DNA of 64,000 nucleotides from JBBDMC01 sp963826055 (GCA_963826055.1 CAWGVO010000020.1:1-64000), one strand, 5' to 3'; numbered from the stretch's first letter, positions 27,055 through 36,682 are shown. Notes: generated from the sequence alone by a model not told the origin. A program made the numbers and translations.

Positions 27055-28501
27055 ATGAGCCGACCTAGGACCCTGTTCGACAAGCTGTGGGACTCGCATG
27101 CGATCGCGCTTCCCGGCCAAGGCGACGCCGGGAAAGAGCGGCGGTCGCTCCTGTGGATTGACCGGCATTTCGTGCACGAAGGCTCTCACCACGCCTTCGC
27201 CAGGCTGGCCGGGCGCGGAAGCCGGGTGGCGCGGCCCGACCTGACGTTCGCGGTTGCCGACCACTACGTGCCGGTGCGCGGGGCACGGGCGAAGACCGCT
27301 TCGCCCGAGATCGAGCGGATGATTCGCCAGCTCGAGCGCAATTCGGCGGAAAACGCGATCGCGCTCTTCGGCGCCGGTGATCCGCGCCAGGGCATCGTCC
27401 ATGTCGTCGGCCCGGAAGAGGGGCTGACCCTGCCCGGCCTCACGGTTGTGTGCGGCGACAGCCACACCTCCACCCACGGCGCCTTCGGCGCCTTCGCCTT
27501 CGGCATCGGTGCCTCGGAGGTCGCCCACGTGCTGGCGACGCAGACGCTGTGGCAGCGCAAGCCGAAGCAGATGCGTGTCACCGTTGATGGACGCCTGCCG
27601 GCGGGTGTCGCCGCCAAGGACGTGATCCTGTCGATCATCGCCCGGATCGGTGCCGGTGGTGCGGTCGGCCACGCGATCGAGTATGCCGGCAGCACCATCC
27701 GCGGCCTCTCGATGGAAGGGCGGATGACGATCTGCAACATGTCGATCGAGTGCGGCGCGCGGCTCGGCATGGTGGCGCCGGACGATGTCACCTTCGACTG
27801 GATCGCGGGACGCCCGTATGCGCCGGCGGGCGACGATTTCGACAAGGCGGTGGAGGCGTGGAGCGGTCTCGGCAGCGATCCCGACGCGGCCGTCGACCGC
27901 GAAGTGGCGATCGCGGCGGACGAGATCGCGCCGGTTGTCACCTGGGGCAACAGCCCGGAGGACGCGCTGCCGATCACCGCATTCGTGCCCGACCCGGCGA
28001 GGATCGGCGACGCCGACAAGGCGCGCTCGGTCGCCGATGCGCTCGACTACATGGGACTCGTGCCCGGCCGGCCGCTCGAGCGGCATCGCCATCGACCGGG
28101 TCTTCATCGGATCGTGCACCAACGCGCGCATCGAGGACCTGCGCGCTGCCGCCGCGGTCCTCGCCGGGCGGCGCGCCAAGGTGCCGGGCCTCATCTCTCC
28201 CGGCTCGACGCAGGTCAAGCACCAGGCGGAGGAGGAGGGGCTCGACCAAATCTTCCGCGAGGCCGGCCTCGAATGGGCGGGCGCCGGGTGCTCGATGTGC
28301 GTGGCGATGAACGGCGACGTCGTGCCGCCGGGCGAGCGCTGCGCCAGCACCACCAACCGCAACTTCCGCGGCCGCCAGGGGCCGGGATCGCGCACCCACC
28401 TGATGTCGCCGGCGATGGTCGCCGCCGCCGCGGTTGCCGGCTGCCTCACCGACGTTCGCCCGATGCTGGAAGGGCGGCCGGTCCTGGAGCACCAGGCGTG
28501 A
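27055..28501 (+). CDS. 3-isopropylmalate dehydratase-like large subunit (aconitase superfamily), frameshifted
   Basis: About 481 residues, a [4Fe-4S] hydro-lyase subunit. Motifs are VCGDSHTSTHGAFGAFAFG, the cluster Cys in FIGSCTNARIEDLRAA and the Cys pair in GCSMCVAMN. The frame shifts near 28080 in CTCGAGCGGC, where one extra base explains the loss of GIAIDRVF continuity. It is intact otherwise. In leucine synthesis the enzyme isomerises isopropylmalate, but this copy sits in a catabolic setting (next to a methyltransferase, an isocitrate-lyase-family gene and a regulator), so it more probably hydrates a substituted maleate or citraconate-type acid. The biosynthetic LeuC is expected elsewhere in the genome. 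Confidence 0.88.
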
Positions 28502-29146
28502 TGCAGCCGTTCGTCGCCGTCACTTCCCGCGCCGTGCCGCTCGACATCGCCAACGTCGACACCGACCAGATCATCCCGGCGCGTTTCATGACCAGGCCGC
28601 GGGCAGAAGGGTTACGGTCCGTTCCTGCTGCACGATCTCCGCTACGACGAGGCGGGACGTGAGCGGGCTGGGTTCCCGCTGAACGATATCGCGCACCGTG
28701 ATGCGGCGATCCTCGTCGCGGGGCGCAACTTCGGCACCGGCTCGTCACGCGAGGCCGCGGTCTATGCCCTGTGGGACGCGGGCTTCCGCTGCGTCATCGC
28801 ACCGAGCTTCGGCGATATCTTCGCCGCGAACGCGGTCAAGAACGGCCTCCTGCCGGCGCGGGTCACCGAGGCCGACCGGGAGCGCCTGATGGCGGCGCTG
28901 TCGGCGGACCCCGAGATGCCGGTCACCGTCCGCCTCGCCGAGCAGGATATCGCGTGGCGGGACCAGGTGGCGCATTTCGAGATCGCGCCCGACGCGAAAG
29001 AGCAGCTCCTCAACGGCTGGGACGACATCGACATGACGCTGCGCTACACAGAGGCGATCGGCCTCTGGTCCGCCGCCGACGAGACACGCCGCCCGTGGGC
29101 CCGGCCCCGCCGGCCCGCCGATAAACCAGACATGGAGGCACCATGA
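28501..29146 (+). CDS. 3-isopropylmalate dehydratase-like small subunit, frameshifted
   Basis: About 214 residues, the swivelling domain that completes the LeuC-like hydro-lyase. NVDTDQIIPARFM and the substrate loop GRNFGTGSSREAAVYAL are characteristic, as is VIAPSFGDIFAANAVKNG. The frame shifts near 28610 (GGGTTACGG, one extra base; the expected product is EGYGPFLLHDL). The ATG at 28501 shares its A with the TGA of the large-subunit gene, and its own stop overlaps the methyltransferase start (ATGA). Confidence 0.88.
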
Positions 29147-30204
29147 CCGCGCCACACCCGCTCGACAGCCGGGCCGACATCGATTTCGTGCTCGCCCTCC
29201 GCCGGCGCTGGTCCGACCGGCTGTATCCGGAACTTCGCCGCGAATTCGATACGGTCGCCGACCCGGCCGCCGCGACCGACCGCGAAGAGGCCGGCAAGGT
29301 CACCGAGACGCTGCCGCTCTATCCGTGGTTCGCGTGGATGGAGCGCGGCTCGCAGAAGATGCTGTGGCGGGCGGTGGAGCGGAGCGTCGCCGACACGTCG
29401 CCCTTCGAACTGCCGGCATCGCCCAAGGGTTCGCTGGAACTCCATCCCGAGATGGAAATGCCGGCCTGGTACACCGACTGGGACATTCACGTGCAGCCGG
29501 GCGGCGTGTGGCAGACCGACATGTCGGCGCGCACCTACGAACTCGGCGCCAAGCTGGTGATGCTGGGCGACAACGACGACTACGCCTTCCACCGCCGCTT
29601 CGTCGAAACCAGCCTCGCGCCGCTCGCCGGCCGCACGGTCACCCGCCTCGTCGACCTCGGCTGCGGCTTCGGCAAATCGACGTGGCCGCTGAAGCGGGCG
29701 TTTCCCGATGCAGAGGTCATCGGCCTCGACCTTGCGGCGCCGTGCCTGCGCATGGCGCACGTCAAGGCCGAGCAGCAGGGGCTGGCGATCCGCTTCATCC
29801 AGGCCAACGCCGAGGCGACGGGTCTGGAAGCGGGACGCGCGGATCTCGTCACCTCGACCATGCTGATCCACGAGATGCCGCTGCCGGCGCTGGAAGCGAC
29901 GATCGCAGAGACGGCGCGCCTCCTGAAGCCCGGCGGTATCCTGCGCTTCCTCGACTTCCACTACACCGGCGACGGTTTCCGCGACTTCGCCATGTTCGAG
30001 CACGGGGCGCGCAACAACGAGCCGTTCATGCCGGGAATGATGGGCGCCGATACGGAGGGCATGTGCGCGCGCGCCGGTCTCACCAACGTGCGCTGGGTGG
30101 CGTTCGACGAGCGCGGCGGCGGCAGGCTGGACGAACTGGCCTGGCCGAAGCGGGCCGAGTGGCACTTCCCGTGGGCGGTGCTGGAGGCAGAGCGGCCGTC
30201 ATGA
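29143..30204 (+). CDS. Class I SAM-dependent methyltransferase with N-terminal extension (module 2)
   Basis: 353 residues and intact. The N-terminal region of about 150 residues holds an unassigned domain ending with MSARTYELGAKLVMLGDNDDY, resembling module 1 at 14277. The SAM fold follows: LVDLGCGFGKSTWPLK, the acidic end VIGLDLAAPCLRMA, and STMLIHEMPLPALEATI. The C-terminal part includes LLKPGGILRFLDFHY. The gene is translationally coupled by ATGA overlaps to the LeuD-like gene upstream and the short helical gene downstream. The acceptor is unknown; a carboxylic acid handled by the hydratase is possible. Confidence 0.88.
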   Translation: MTAPHPLDSRADIDFVLALRRRWSDRLYPELRREFDTVADPAAATDREEAGKVTETLPLYPWFAWMERGSQKMLWRAVERSVADTSPFELPASPKGSLELHPEMEMPAWYTDWDIHVQPGGVWQTDMSARTYELGAKLVMLGDNDDYAFHRRFVETSLAPLAGRTVTRLVDLGCGFGKSTWPLKRAFPDAEVIGLDLAAPCLRMAHVKAEQQGLAIRFIQANAEATGLEAGRADLVTSTMLIHEMPLPALEATIAETARLLKPGGILRFLDFHYTGDGFRDFAMFEHGARNNEPFMPGMMGADTEGMCARAGLTNVRWVAFDERGGGRLDELAWPKRAEWHFPWAVLEAERPS

Positions 30205-30518
30205 CCGACGACAACGCGGAACTGATCTTCTTCGGGGACCGTGAGGTCGACCGGCTGGCGCAACTGGTCTTCGACCTCGCCGCCCAGCTCCACATCGAGC
30301 GCCAGCGGCGGCTGGCGCTGGAGACGCTGCTGGTCCGCTCCGGCGCGATCAAGGCCGCCGACCTCGCGGCGCTGGCGGACGACCGCGACTTCCTCGCGGC
30401 CGCGCGGGCCGAACTCGATGAATTGCAGCGGCGGCTCCTCAACATCCTGATCGAGGCGGGCGACCGGCTGACGCCGCTGCGCGAGGAGACCCGGAGCCGT
30501 CGCGACCCGTCGCCGTAG
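30201..30518 (+). CDS. Short helical protein coupled to methyltransferase (module 2)
   Basis: A 105-residue protein beginning in an ATGA overlap with the methyltransferase. It is rich in Ala, Leu, Arg and Glu, and the stretch VDRLAQLVFDLAAQLHIERQ continuing into RRLALETLLVRSGAI predicts a long amphipathic helix or coiled coil. Module 1 has a similar small gene, with (V)xRLVxxL and LxxxxLEALEA-like spacing, but overall identity is low. No known domain. It ends 3 bp from the convergent asparagine synthetase stop. Confidence 0.7.
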   Translation: MTDDNAELIFFGDREVDRLAQLVFDLAAQLHIERQRRLALETLLVRSGAIKAADLAALADDRDFLAAARAELDELQRRLLNILIEAGDRLTPLREETRSRRDPSP

Positions 30519-30521
30519 ACG

Positions 30522-32415
30522 CTAGATGGCCTGCACGTACTGCGGTTCCGGTTGCGCGGTCGCCCGGTGCCGGCTGCGGATCGTCGATGCCGCGTCCTTT
30601 GCCATCCGCACATAGGTGCGGCTCTTCCACCGGTCCACCAGCGCGATGCCGTAGTCGCTGATCTGCCGGTAGCTGCCGTTCGCCAGCAAGTCGGCGTTGC
30701 CGGCGCCGTCTTCGGCGACCGATTCCACCCAGCGCCGCAGCGGTTTCTGCAACAGGTGCTGGATCGGTCCCTGGAATTGCAGCTTCTTCTTCCGGTCGAG
30801 CACCCTGGCGGGAAGATACGGGCGCATCGCGTCCCGCAGCACGCGCTTGGTGAAGCCGTGGCCGATAATGCTCTCCGGCGGCAGCGACAGGGTGTAGCTC
30901 ACCAGCCGCCAATCGAGGAAAGGCATGCGCATCTCGATACCGCTCGACATGCTCAGCATGTCGTAACGCGTAAGCAGCGGCTGGATGCCCTCGTTGATCC
31001 GCCAGAACATCTTGGCGTTGACGGGCGGCAGCGTGTTGGCGGTCTCCCAGAGGCCGCGGTCACGAACCGCCGCGTCGACGGCGGGAAGCGCGATGCGGTT
31101 GCCCAGCAGATCCCCGGAACGCTCCGAGCAGGGGCGGGGAGGAAAGGAGCACCAGGATGGCGAGAACCTCGGCCTTCGAGTTGTGCCTGAAATACGGACT
31201 TCCCTGCGTCAGGCCGTGCGCGGTGCGGACAAGGTCCAGCGTCCGCGCGGGCCGCTTCAGCCACGAGGCCTCGAGCTGGATGAAGCGGAAAGCGTCGTAG
31301 TAATAGCCGGCGAGAATCTCGTCGGCGCCCTGACCGTCGAGGGAAACCCGGATGCCGTTCCGCCGCATGGCGCGGTAGAGGTACCACGCCGGCAGGTTGG
31401 TCAGCGGCAGCCCCTCGGTCAGATAGAGGTATTCGTCGATCTCGTCGGCGTCGGCACGTTCGAACACGTCGAGAACGATGGGCTCGACGCCGACGGCGCC
31501 GCACGCGGCCTCGGCGTAAGCGAGCTCGTCGTGATCGGTGCCGGGTGCCACCGCCGTGAAGGCGCGCGACCAGTCGGCGGGACGTCTGGCGACCGAGTTC
31601 TTGCCGAGCGCATGAACGGCGGCGAGTACCGACGAGGAGTCGACGCCGCCGCTGATCGCGGTCGCGACCGGCACGTCGGAACGCAGTCGCAGCCGGCAAG
31701 CGTCGAAGAAGAGTTCGCGAAACTGGTCCACCTGCTCGCGATAGGGCGTTTCGACCCTGTTCACGAAGTCGATCGGGTGCCACCAGCGGCTGATGGCGAG
31801 CGGCTCGCGCGGCCCGGGCAGGATGGCGTTGCTCCCGGCGGGAAGCATCCGGGGGCCGCGACCTTCATGTCCGTCGCCGGCGACATCAAGTGAGCCGGTG
31901 TCCAGCCAGGGGAGGGCGAAGAAGGCTTTCGGTTCCGAGGCGAAGGCGAAACCGTTCCCCGTCTCCACATACCACAACGGCTTCACGCCGAAGCGGTCGC
32001 GGGAGAAGAACAGACTGCGGGTCTGGTTGTCCCAGATGACGAACGCCCACATGCCGTTGAACTTCTCCTGACAGGCAGGTCCCCATTCGGCGTAGGCGTT
32101 GAGGATGACTTCGGTGTCGGAGTCGGTGTGGAACTTGTAGCCCCTGGCTTGCAGCTGGCCGCGGATCTCGATGAAGTTGTAGATCTCGCCGTTGAAGACG
32201 ATGGCATAGCGCGTGTCGGGCGTCGCCATCGGCTGCAGTGCACGCGGGTCGGGGTCGACGATGGCGAGGCGGCGGTGGCCGAGGCCCAGGCGTTCGTGGT
32301 CGGCGGTCATGTGTCCATGGCCGTCGGGCCCTCGATGGGCCAGCATGTCCGTGAATGTAACGAGGTCCTCGATCTCGCGCGGTTGCGAGGACCAGTAGCC
32401 CACTATCCCGCACAT
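30522..32415 (-). CDS. Glutamine-hydrolysing asparagine synthetase-like amidotransferase, frameshifted
   Basis: About 630 residues. The N-terminal glutaminase domain starts with the nucleophilic Cys2 (MCGIVGYWS), with LAHRGPDGHG and FNGEIYNFIEIR behind. The synthetase domain has the PP-loop AISGGVDSSSV and later SLDGQGADEILAGYY. The frame shifts near 31113 (CCGGGGATC on the minus strand, one extra G), after which INEGIQPLLTRYDMLSMSSG continues the family. Similar amidotransferases modify polysaccharides or peptides in envelope clusters. Being in an operon with an ATP-grasp ligase, a FemAB-like acyltransferase and a PrpF-family isomerase, it probably amidates a carboxylate in that pathway. Confidence 0.9.
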
Positions 32416-32489
32416 CTTCGTCGCCTTGCTTTTGAAAGGGCCCGGGCGGAGTGCCTGGGCCTACGGTCAGTTGCCCTTCTGTTGTCGGC

Positions 32490-33749
32490 TCATCGTGGCA
32501 TGACGCCAGGGACGAGCGATGTCACTGCGGCCGTGCGGGTCCTTGTCGGGACCGCCGTCACAACGTTCGTCCGGGATGGCTCATGCGGCTGGGCCAGGTG
32601 GGTGAGGTGGACTGTGCCGGTCATCAGCCGGCGCGTGGTACGGATCGCGTAGGCGCGTTCGACGACAACGCCGTCGTCGGTTGCGCGCCAATCCTGCCGC
32701 GGTTCGATCATGCCGCTCGGATGGCCGATCTTCAGCGCTATCGGCGAACTGACCGCCCCGCCGATGGCGCGGTTGACCACCGAATCCGGGACGACGGCCG
32801 CGCCAATCGTCGCCATGGCGCCGGTCACGGCATAGGAGGTGTGGAAGTTCTGGCTGGAAATGACACGGCCGAGCATGTCGACCTCGTGCCCGGCGAAGCC
32901 ATCGCGGCCGTTGTCGAAGACGTAATCGCGCGGCGGCGAGACGATGGAAATTTTCGGCACGGCGGGTGACAGGCGGAGCGCATCCTCCGGGCGATCGACC
33001 AGACCGCACAGGACCGCCGCCTGACCGCGAAGATGCTCGGCGATTTCGAGCAACTCGCGCCGCTGTTCACTCGCCAGTGGTGCGATCGCGTGGTCGAGAC
33101 CGAGGTCGTTCGCCGCGATGAACACGTAGACGGTGCCGGAGTCGACGATGCTCGCGTCGATGTCCGTGCCGGAGGGCAGGCGGAGCCGATCGACCGCGCG
33201 ACCGGACGGCAGGAGGCCGCGGCCGATGGTGCTGGCCGGATCGATGAAGGCGAGTTCGACGGGAACGCCGCTCAGGACCATGCCCATGGACTTCGCCCGT
33301 GCCGCCCGTTCGCGGAACTCCGCCGTGTCCATGAAGCGGGCATCGACGCGCGCGTTGGCCTGCGGGTTGAACAGGCGCACGGTGGCGCTGGTGCTCGTGC
33401 AGAGCCCTTCCTCGATGGCGTAGAGGGCGACGGCGGAAACCAGGTTGCCGCAGTTCGACCCGTACTTCACCCGCCCGCTGCCGGGCGTGATCACACCGAA
33501 GGTGCATTCGACATCGGCGTCGGGTCGGGTGGAGGGCCATACCTCCACGACCTTGTTGAGCAGCATGTCATTGCCGCCGAGCCCGTCGGCCGCGCGCAGG
33601 TCCTCGCCAGCGACAATGTCGAGCAGCAGGCGGTCGCGGATCGCCGGATCGCTCGGGATGTGCTCGGGCCGGAAGAAGAAGCCGCGAGTGGTGCCGCCGC
33701 GCATAACCACGCACGGCACCTTGGAATCGGGGCGGTACTGGATGGTCAT
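32490..33749 (-). CDS. PrpF-family isomerase (2-methylaconitate/methylitaconate/oxalomesaconate type)
   Basis: 419 residues of the PrpF branch of the diaminopimelate-epimerase fold. VPCVVMRGGTTRGFFF at the start and GRVKYGSNCGNLVSAV, with a family active-site Cys, are diagnostic; HTSYAVTGAM follows near the end. Family members move a double bond or change its geometry in unsaturated tri- or dicarboxylates: 2-methylaconitate isomerase, aconitate delta-isomerase, 4-oxalomesaconate tautomerase and 3-methylitaconate isomerase. The ATG at 33749 overlaps the ATP-grasp stop by 4 bp. The last 30 residues are Arg/Thr/Val-rich and may be altered by an unseen frameshift. It could serve the amide-forming operon it sits in or the nearby LeuCD-like/lyase pathway. 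Confidence 0.87.
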   Translation of the reverse strand: MTIQYRPDSKVPCVVMRGGTTRGFFFRPEHIPSDPAIRDRLLLDIVAGEDLRAADGLGGNDMLLNKVVEVWPSTRPDADVECTFGVITPGSGRVKYGSNCGNLVSAVALYAIEEGLCTSTSATVRLFNPQANARVDARFMDTAEFRERAARAKSMGMVLSGVPVELAFIDPASTIGRGLLPSGRAVDRLRLPSGTDIDASIVDSGTVYVFIAANDLGLDHAIAPLASEQRRELLEIAEHLRGQAAVLCGLVDRPEDALRLSPAVPKISIVSPPRDYVFDNGRDGFAGHEVDMLGRVISSQNFHTSYAVTGAMATIGAAVVPDSVVNRAIGGAVSSPIALKIGHPSGMIEPRQDWRATDDGVVVERAYAIRTTRRLMTGTVHLTHLAQPHEPSRTNVVTAVPTRTRTAAVTSLVPGVMPR

Positions 33750-35074
33750 TTGACGGCTCGTTGAATGGCCACGGGGTTGGCAGGGGGCGCGGCCCCGCGG
33801 TCGCGGCTGAACAGGCGCCGTACGATCGCGCGCGGCATCTGGGCCCAGAAGATGAGGCCCGGCCGGAGGTCGTCCCAACTGAATTCGGCCGTCACGACCG
33901 GCTTGCCGAAGAAGCCCTTGAGCCAGCCGAGCGGCGACAGCTTGCCGCGGATCATCAGGCCGCTCGCGGCCCATATCTCGTCGCGCAGGTGGACCCAGCG
34001 CACCGGAACCCGGCCGCCGATGACGGGCCCGACCGATCCCGGTTCGACACAATCGCGATAGGCGATCCAGGGGAAATCGACGCCGGCGCCGATCGCCAGC
34101 ATGCTGGTGCGCACGGCGCGCGTGTTGATCTCGATGAGCTTCGGCGTGCCGTCGCGCGGATCGCGCTTGAACTCGACGCAGCCGATGCCGCGGTAGTCGA
34201 GGGCGCCGAGCAGTTCGACCGCGAGGCCGAGGACTTCCTCGTCGTCAACCGACTCGGTCAGGCTGCAGTAGCCGAAGCCGGCGGGATACTGCCTGAGTTT
34301 CTTGCGCACGCACCCCGCGAGCACCTCGCCGTCGTCACTGAGGTAGCCGAGGAACGTGATCAGGTTCTCGTCCGGTCCCGGCACGATTTCCTGAATCATG
34401 AACTGGCTGCCGAGCGACAGGAGCTTCGCGCATTGCTCGACCAGTTGACGGGGGCCGGTCATCTCCAGCGCCTTGACGCGGCCGAACACCGACGTCACCT
34501 CCGCTCGCTTCCAGTCGGGCGAATAGAGCGGCTTGACGATCGCCGGGTACGAGATCTGCGCGGCGATCATGGGTAGCGCGCCGATGTCGGTCGGGAACCA
34601 GGTCTGCGGGACCGGAATGCCGATCGCGCCCGCCTGCTCGATCAACTCGCGCTTGTGCTGCGTGCGGGCGATGCAGGCGGCATCGGGCGAGGTGAAGAGG
34701 AAGTGATCGGCAAGGGCCGCCCGATGGTCGGCGATGAACTGGGCGGCGCCGTCCGACGCCGGAAAGAGAACCGGTCGCGTCCCGCTCTTGTCGGAAAAGG
34801 CGACCAGTGCGTCGACCAGCGCCAGCGGCTCGTCATAGAGGTTCGGGCAGGGAACGTGGGTGGCATAGCGCGAGCGGAGATCGGCCAGCGACCGGTCCGG
34901 ATGAAAGCGAAAGACGCGAACGCCGTGACGGCCAAGACTGCGTGTCAGCGCGAGCGCGGCTTCGTTGATCGAAACCTTGCCGGCGGGTGCGCCGAGGTTG
35001 CCGCTGAGGACCACTGCCGGAACATCGGCGTGGTCGGATTTCTTATGATGTCTGGTCACTTTGTTGCCGCTCAC
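33746..35074 (-). CDS. ATP-grasp carboxylate-amine ligase
   Basis: 442 residues. The ATP-grasp core spans about residues 130-320 with YPAIVKPLYSPDWKRAEV (phosphate-contacting Lys), FMIQEIVPGPDENLI, and the Mg-binding YRGIGCVEFKRDP and PKLIEINTRAV segments. Enzymes of this fold join a carboxylate to an amine via acyl phosphate; the substrates are unknown. The N-terminal AVVLSGNLGAPAGKVSINEA is like proteins annotated as carboxylate-amine ligases in polysaccharide clusters. It overlaps the isomerase gene and lies 89 bp after the FemAB-like gene. A structural role in making an amide- or amino-acid-decorated glycan is an inference. Confidence 0.85.
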   Translation of the reverse strand: MSGNKVTRHHKKSDHADVPAVVLSGNLGAPAGKVSINEAALALTRSLGRHGVRVFRFHPDRSLADLRSRYATHVPCPNLYDEPLALVDALVAFSDKSGTRPVLFPASDGAAQFIADHRAALADHFLFTSPDAACIARTQHKRELIEQAGAIGIPVPQTWFPTDIGALPMIAAQISYPAIVKPLYSPDWKRAEVTSVFGRVKALEMTGPRQLVEQCAKLLSLGSQFMIQEIVPGPDENLITFLGYLSDDGEVLAGCVRKKLRQYPAGFGYCSLTESVDDEEVLGLAVELLGALDYRGIGCVEFKRDPRDGTPKLIEINTRAVRTSMLAIGAGVDFPWIAYRDCVEPGSVGPVIGGRVPVRWVHLRDEIWAASGLMIRGKLSPLGWLKGFFGKPVVTAEFSWDDLRPGLIFWAQMPRAIVRRLFSRDRGAAPPANPVAIQRAVK

Positions 35075-35163
35075 TGACCTGTCGATTGGCCATCGTCAGT
35101 TCAATGCGCAACCGCGTGCGGTGGCAACGGGAAGTTACAATTAGCGTTAAATCGTCCTGACTC

Positions 35164-36389
35164 TCACCAGATAGCGAGCAGCCGGCCGGCGATCCGCGTG
35201 CGCAGGTTTTCCGGAAGCGCGTAGAAGGCGCGCCGCATGGCCGGGCGCAGCGTCCGATGGACGAGGAACGCGTAGAGCCGTCCCGCGGTTGAGAGCGGCA
35301 GGACCATATCCTTGACTGTGACGCTGCCGGTCGCCCATTCCCGCTTGTTGCGGCTGTCGGGCGCCAGCATGTCGTATCGCCGCATGCCGCCCTCGGCGCA
35401 GGCACGGATGACGCTTTCGGTGAGAACGTTGCCGGCGCCGTACTGAGCGAACTCGGGCACGAAAGTGCCGAGATAGAAATGGTAGGCGCCGCCACAAAGG
35501 AAGCCCACCTCGAATGCCGCGGTCTTGCCGCCGACGGTGAGGCGCGACATGACGACACGCGAGTGTCCGGGTTCGACCGGCGCGATCGGTCCGCCGGCGC
35601 CCTGCCGCGCCGCGGCGACCAGCAGGTCGGCGGTCTTGTCATCCATGAAGGCCTGGCTCAGACGCCCGCTCTGGCGCAGCCACTCGCGCTTCAGCGCGAG
35701 CGCTTCGTGCATCCACGCCGCTGCTTCCTCGGGGCTCGCGGCCTGGGCGTACTCGCACGCGCCAATTTCGGCGAGCTGCCGCTTGCGCTTGGACTGCTGG
35801 CGTCGCACGCGACCCTTGAGGCTCGTCATGTAGGCATCGGCGCCGCCGTCTCCCAACTCGGCGTACGGCGCTTCCTCGGGCGGTGCCCAGCTGGACACCG
35901 TCGCGGCAGCCGCCGGCGAGGGCGCCGTCGCCGCGCACGCGCGACAACAGCAGGAGATCGACGCCGCGTTCACGGCGAAGCGTCGTCGAGGCTGCGTCGA
36001 CGATCTCGGCGGGATCGGCGGAAGGATCGATCAACATGTCGTCGTACTGCCCGACGGGTGCGCCGGCCAGGCGCGCGGTGGCGAACAGACCGCGTGAGGT
36101 GATTTCCACCGGCAGCGACGCCGACGAGCATCTCGCCGCGATAGACAAGGACGACGGTGAGTCCGTCACCATCGCCGACCCCAGCGTAGGCGCGCGCCCA
36201 AAGCCGCAGAAAATCTTCCGTCTGGAAAACGATCGCGCCGGACGCCTGAGCCGCCAGACGGCGCACCGCATCGCGGCACTCGTCCAGCGCGTCCGCGCCC
36301 GCCAGAACGCGGCAGGAATATTTGCGGGCGGAGTCCAGCTTCGATGCGGTCAGTGCCGGCCCGCTCGTCGCGGCCAAAGTCATTCGCAT
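35164..36389 (-). CDS. FemAB/CelD-like GNAT acyltransferase, frameshifted
   Basis: About 408 residues with a C-terminal BioF2/GNAT domain of the kind found in FemAB and CelD proteins. Recognisable segments are LKREWLRQSGRLSQAFMDD, GGKTAAFEVGFLCGGAYHF and LTESVIRACAEGGMRRYDM followed by WATGSVTVKDMVLPL. The frame shifts near 36118 and near 35915; joined pieces give a continuous family product. The ATG at 36389 has an alternative start two codons later. Such proteins transfer an acyl or aminoacyl group to an envelope polymer. It is the first gene of the leftward operon with the ATP-grasp ligase, PrpF-family isomerase and asparagine-synthetase-like gene. Confidence 0.8.
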
Positions 36390-36503
36390 GAGCCTTCGTC
36401 TTCGCTTCGGCGACCCCGTCCCGGTGGTAAGCCGTTGATCGGCGCTTGGGAAGCGAAGGCGCCCGGATTCGATGAAAATGCTTAATGGTTTCCTCGGTTT
36501 GAC

Positions 36504-36511
36504 TTAACCAT
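36504..36511 (+). promoter_or_regulatory. CtrA-like half-site TTAACCAT
   Basis: An exact TTAACCAT lies in an AT-rich patch upstream of the FemAB-like gene and the tRNA. CtrA, the cell-cycle regulator of alphaproteobacteria, binds TTAA-N7-TTAA and TTAACCAT. A single half-site is weak evidence by itself. Confidence 0.3.
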
Positions 36512-36607
36512 ACCGGGCGCGGACGGCCGTGACGCTGGCCGGGTTTCGTCGACGTTCGCCGTCGTGGGCGATTTCGTTCACGTTTGGCGGTTATCTGTCG
36601 CTTGCGC

Positions 36608-36682
36608 GCGGGTGTAGCTCAACGGAAGAGCGCCACCTTCCAGGGTCGGAGGCGAAGGTTCGAACTCCTTCCGCCCGCTCCA
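36608..36682 (+). tRNA. tRNA-Gly (anticodon obscured by indels)
   Basis: The acceptor stem GCGGGTG (36608-36614) pairs with CGCCCGC (36672-36678), followed by T and an encoded CCA. The D-arm GCTC/GAGC and the GGTTCGAA T-loop core are present. The sequence matches alphaproteobacterial tRNA-Gly. However, the anticodon arm reads CCACCTTCCAGGGTCGG, which does not fold properly; CCACC-TTGCCAG-GGTGG would, giving anticodon GCC with one base lost and one gained. The T-loop has one extra base. The read-out could also be taken as anticodon TCC. Indel errors are the probable cause. Confidence 0.75.
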
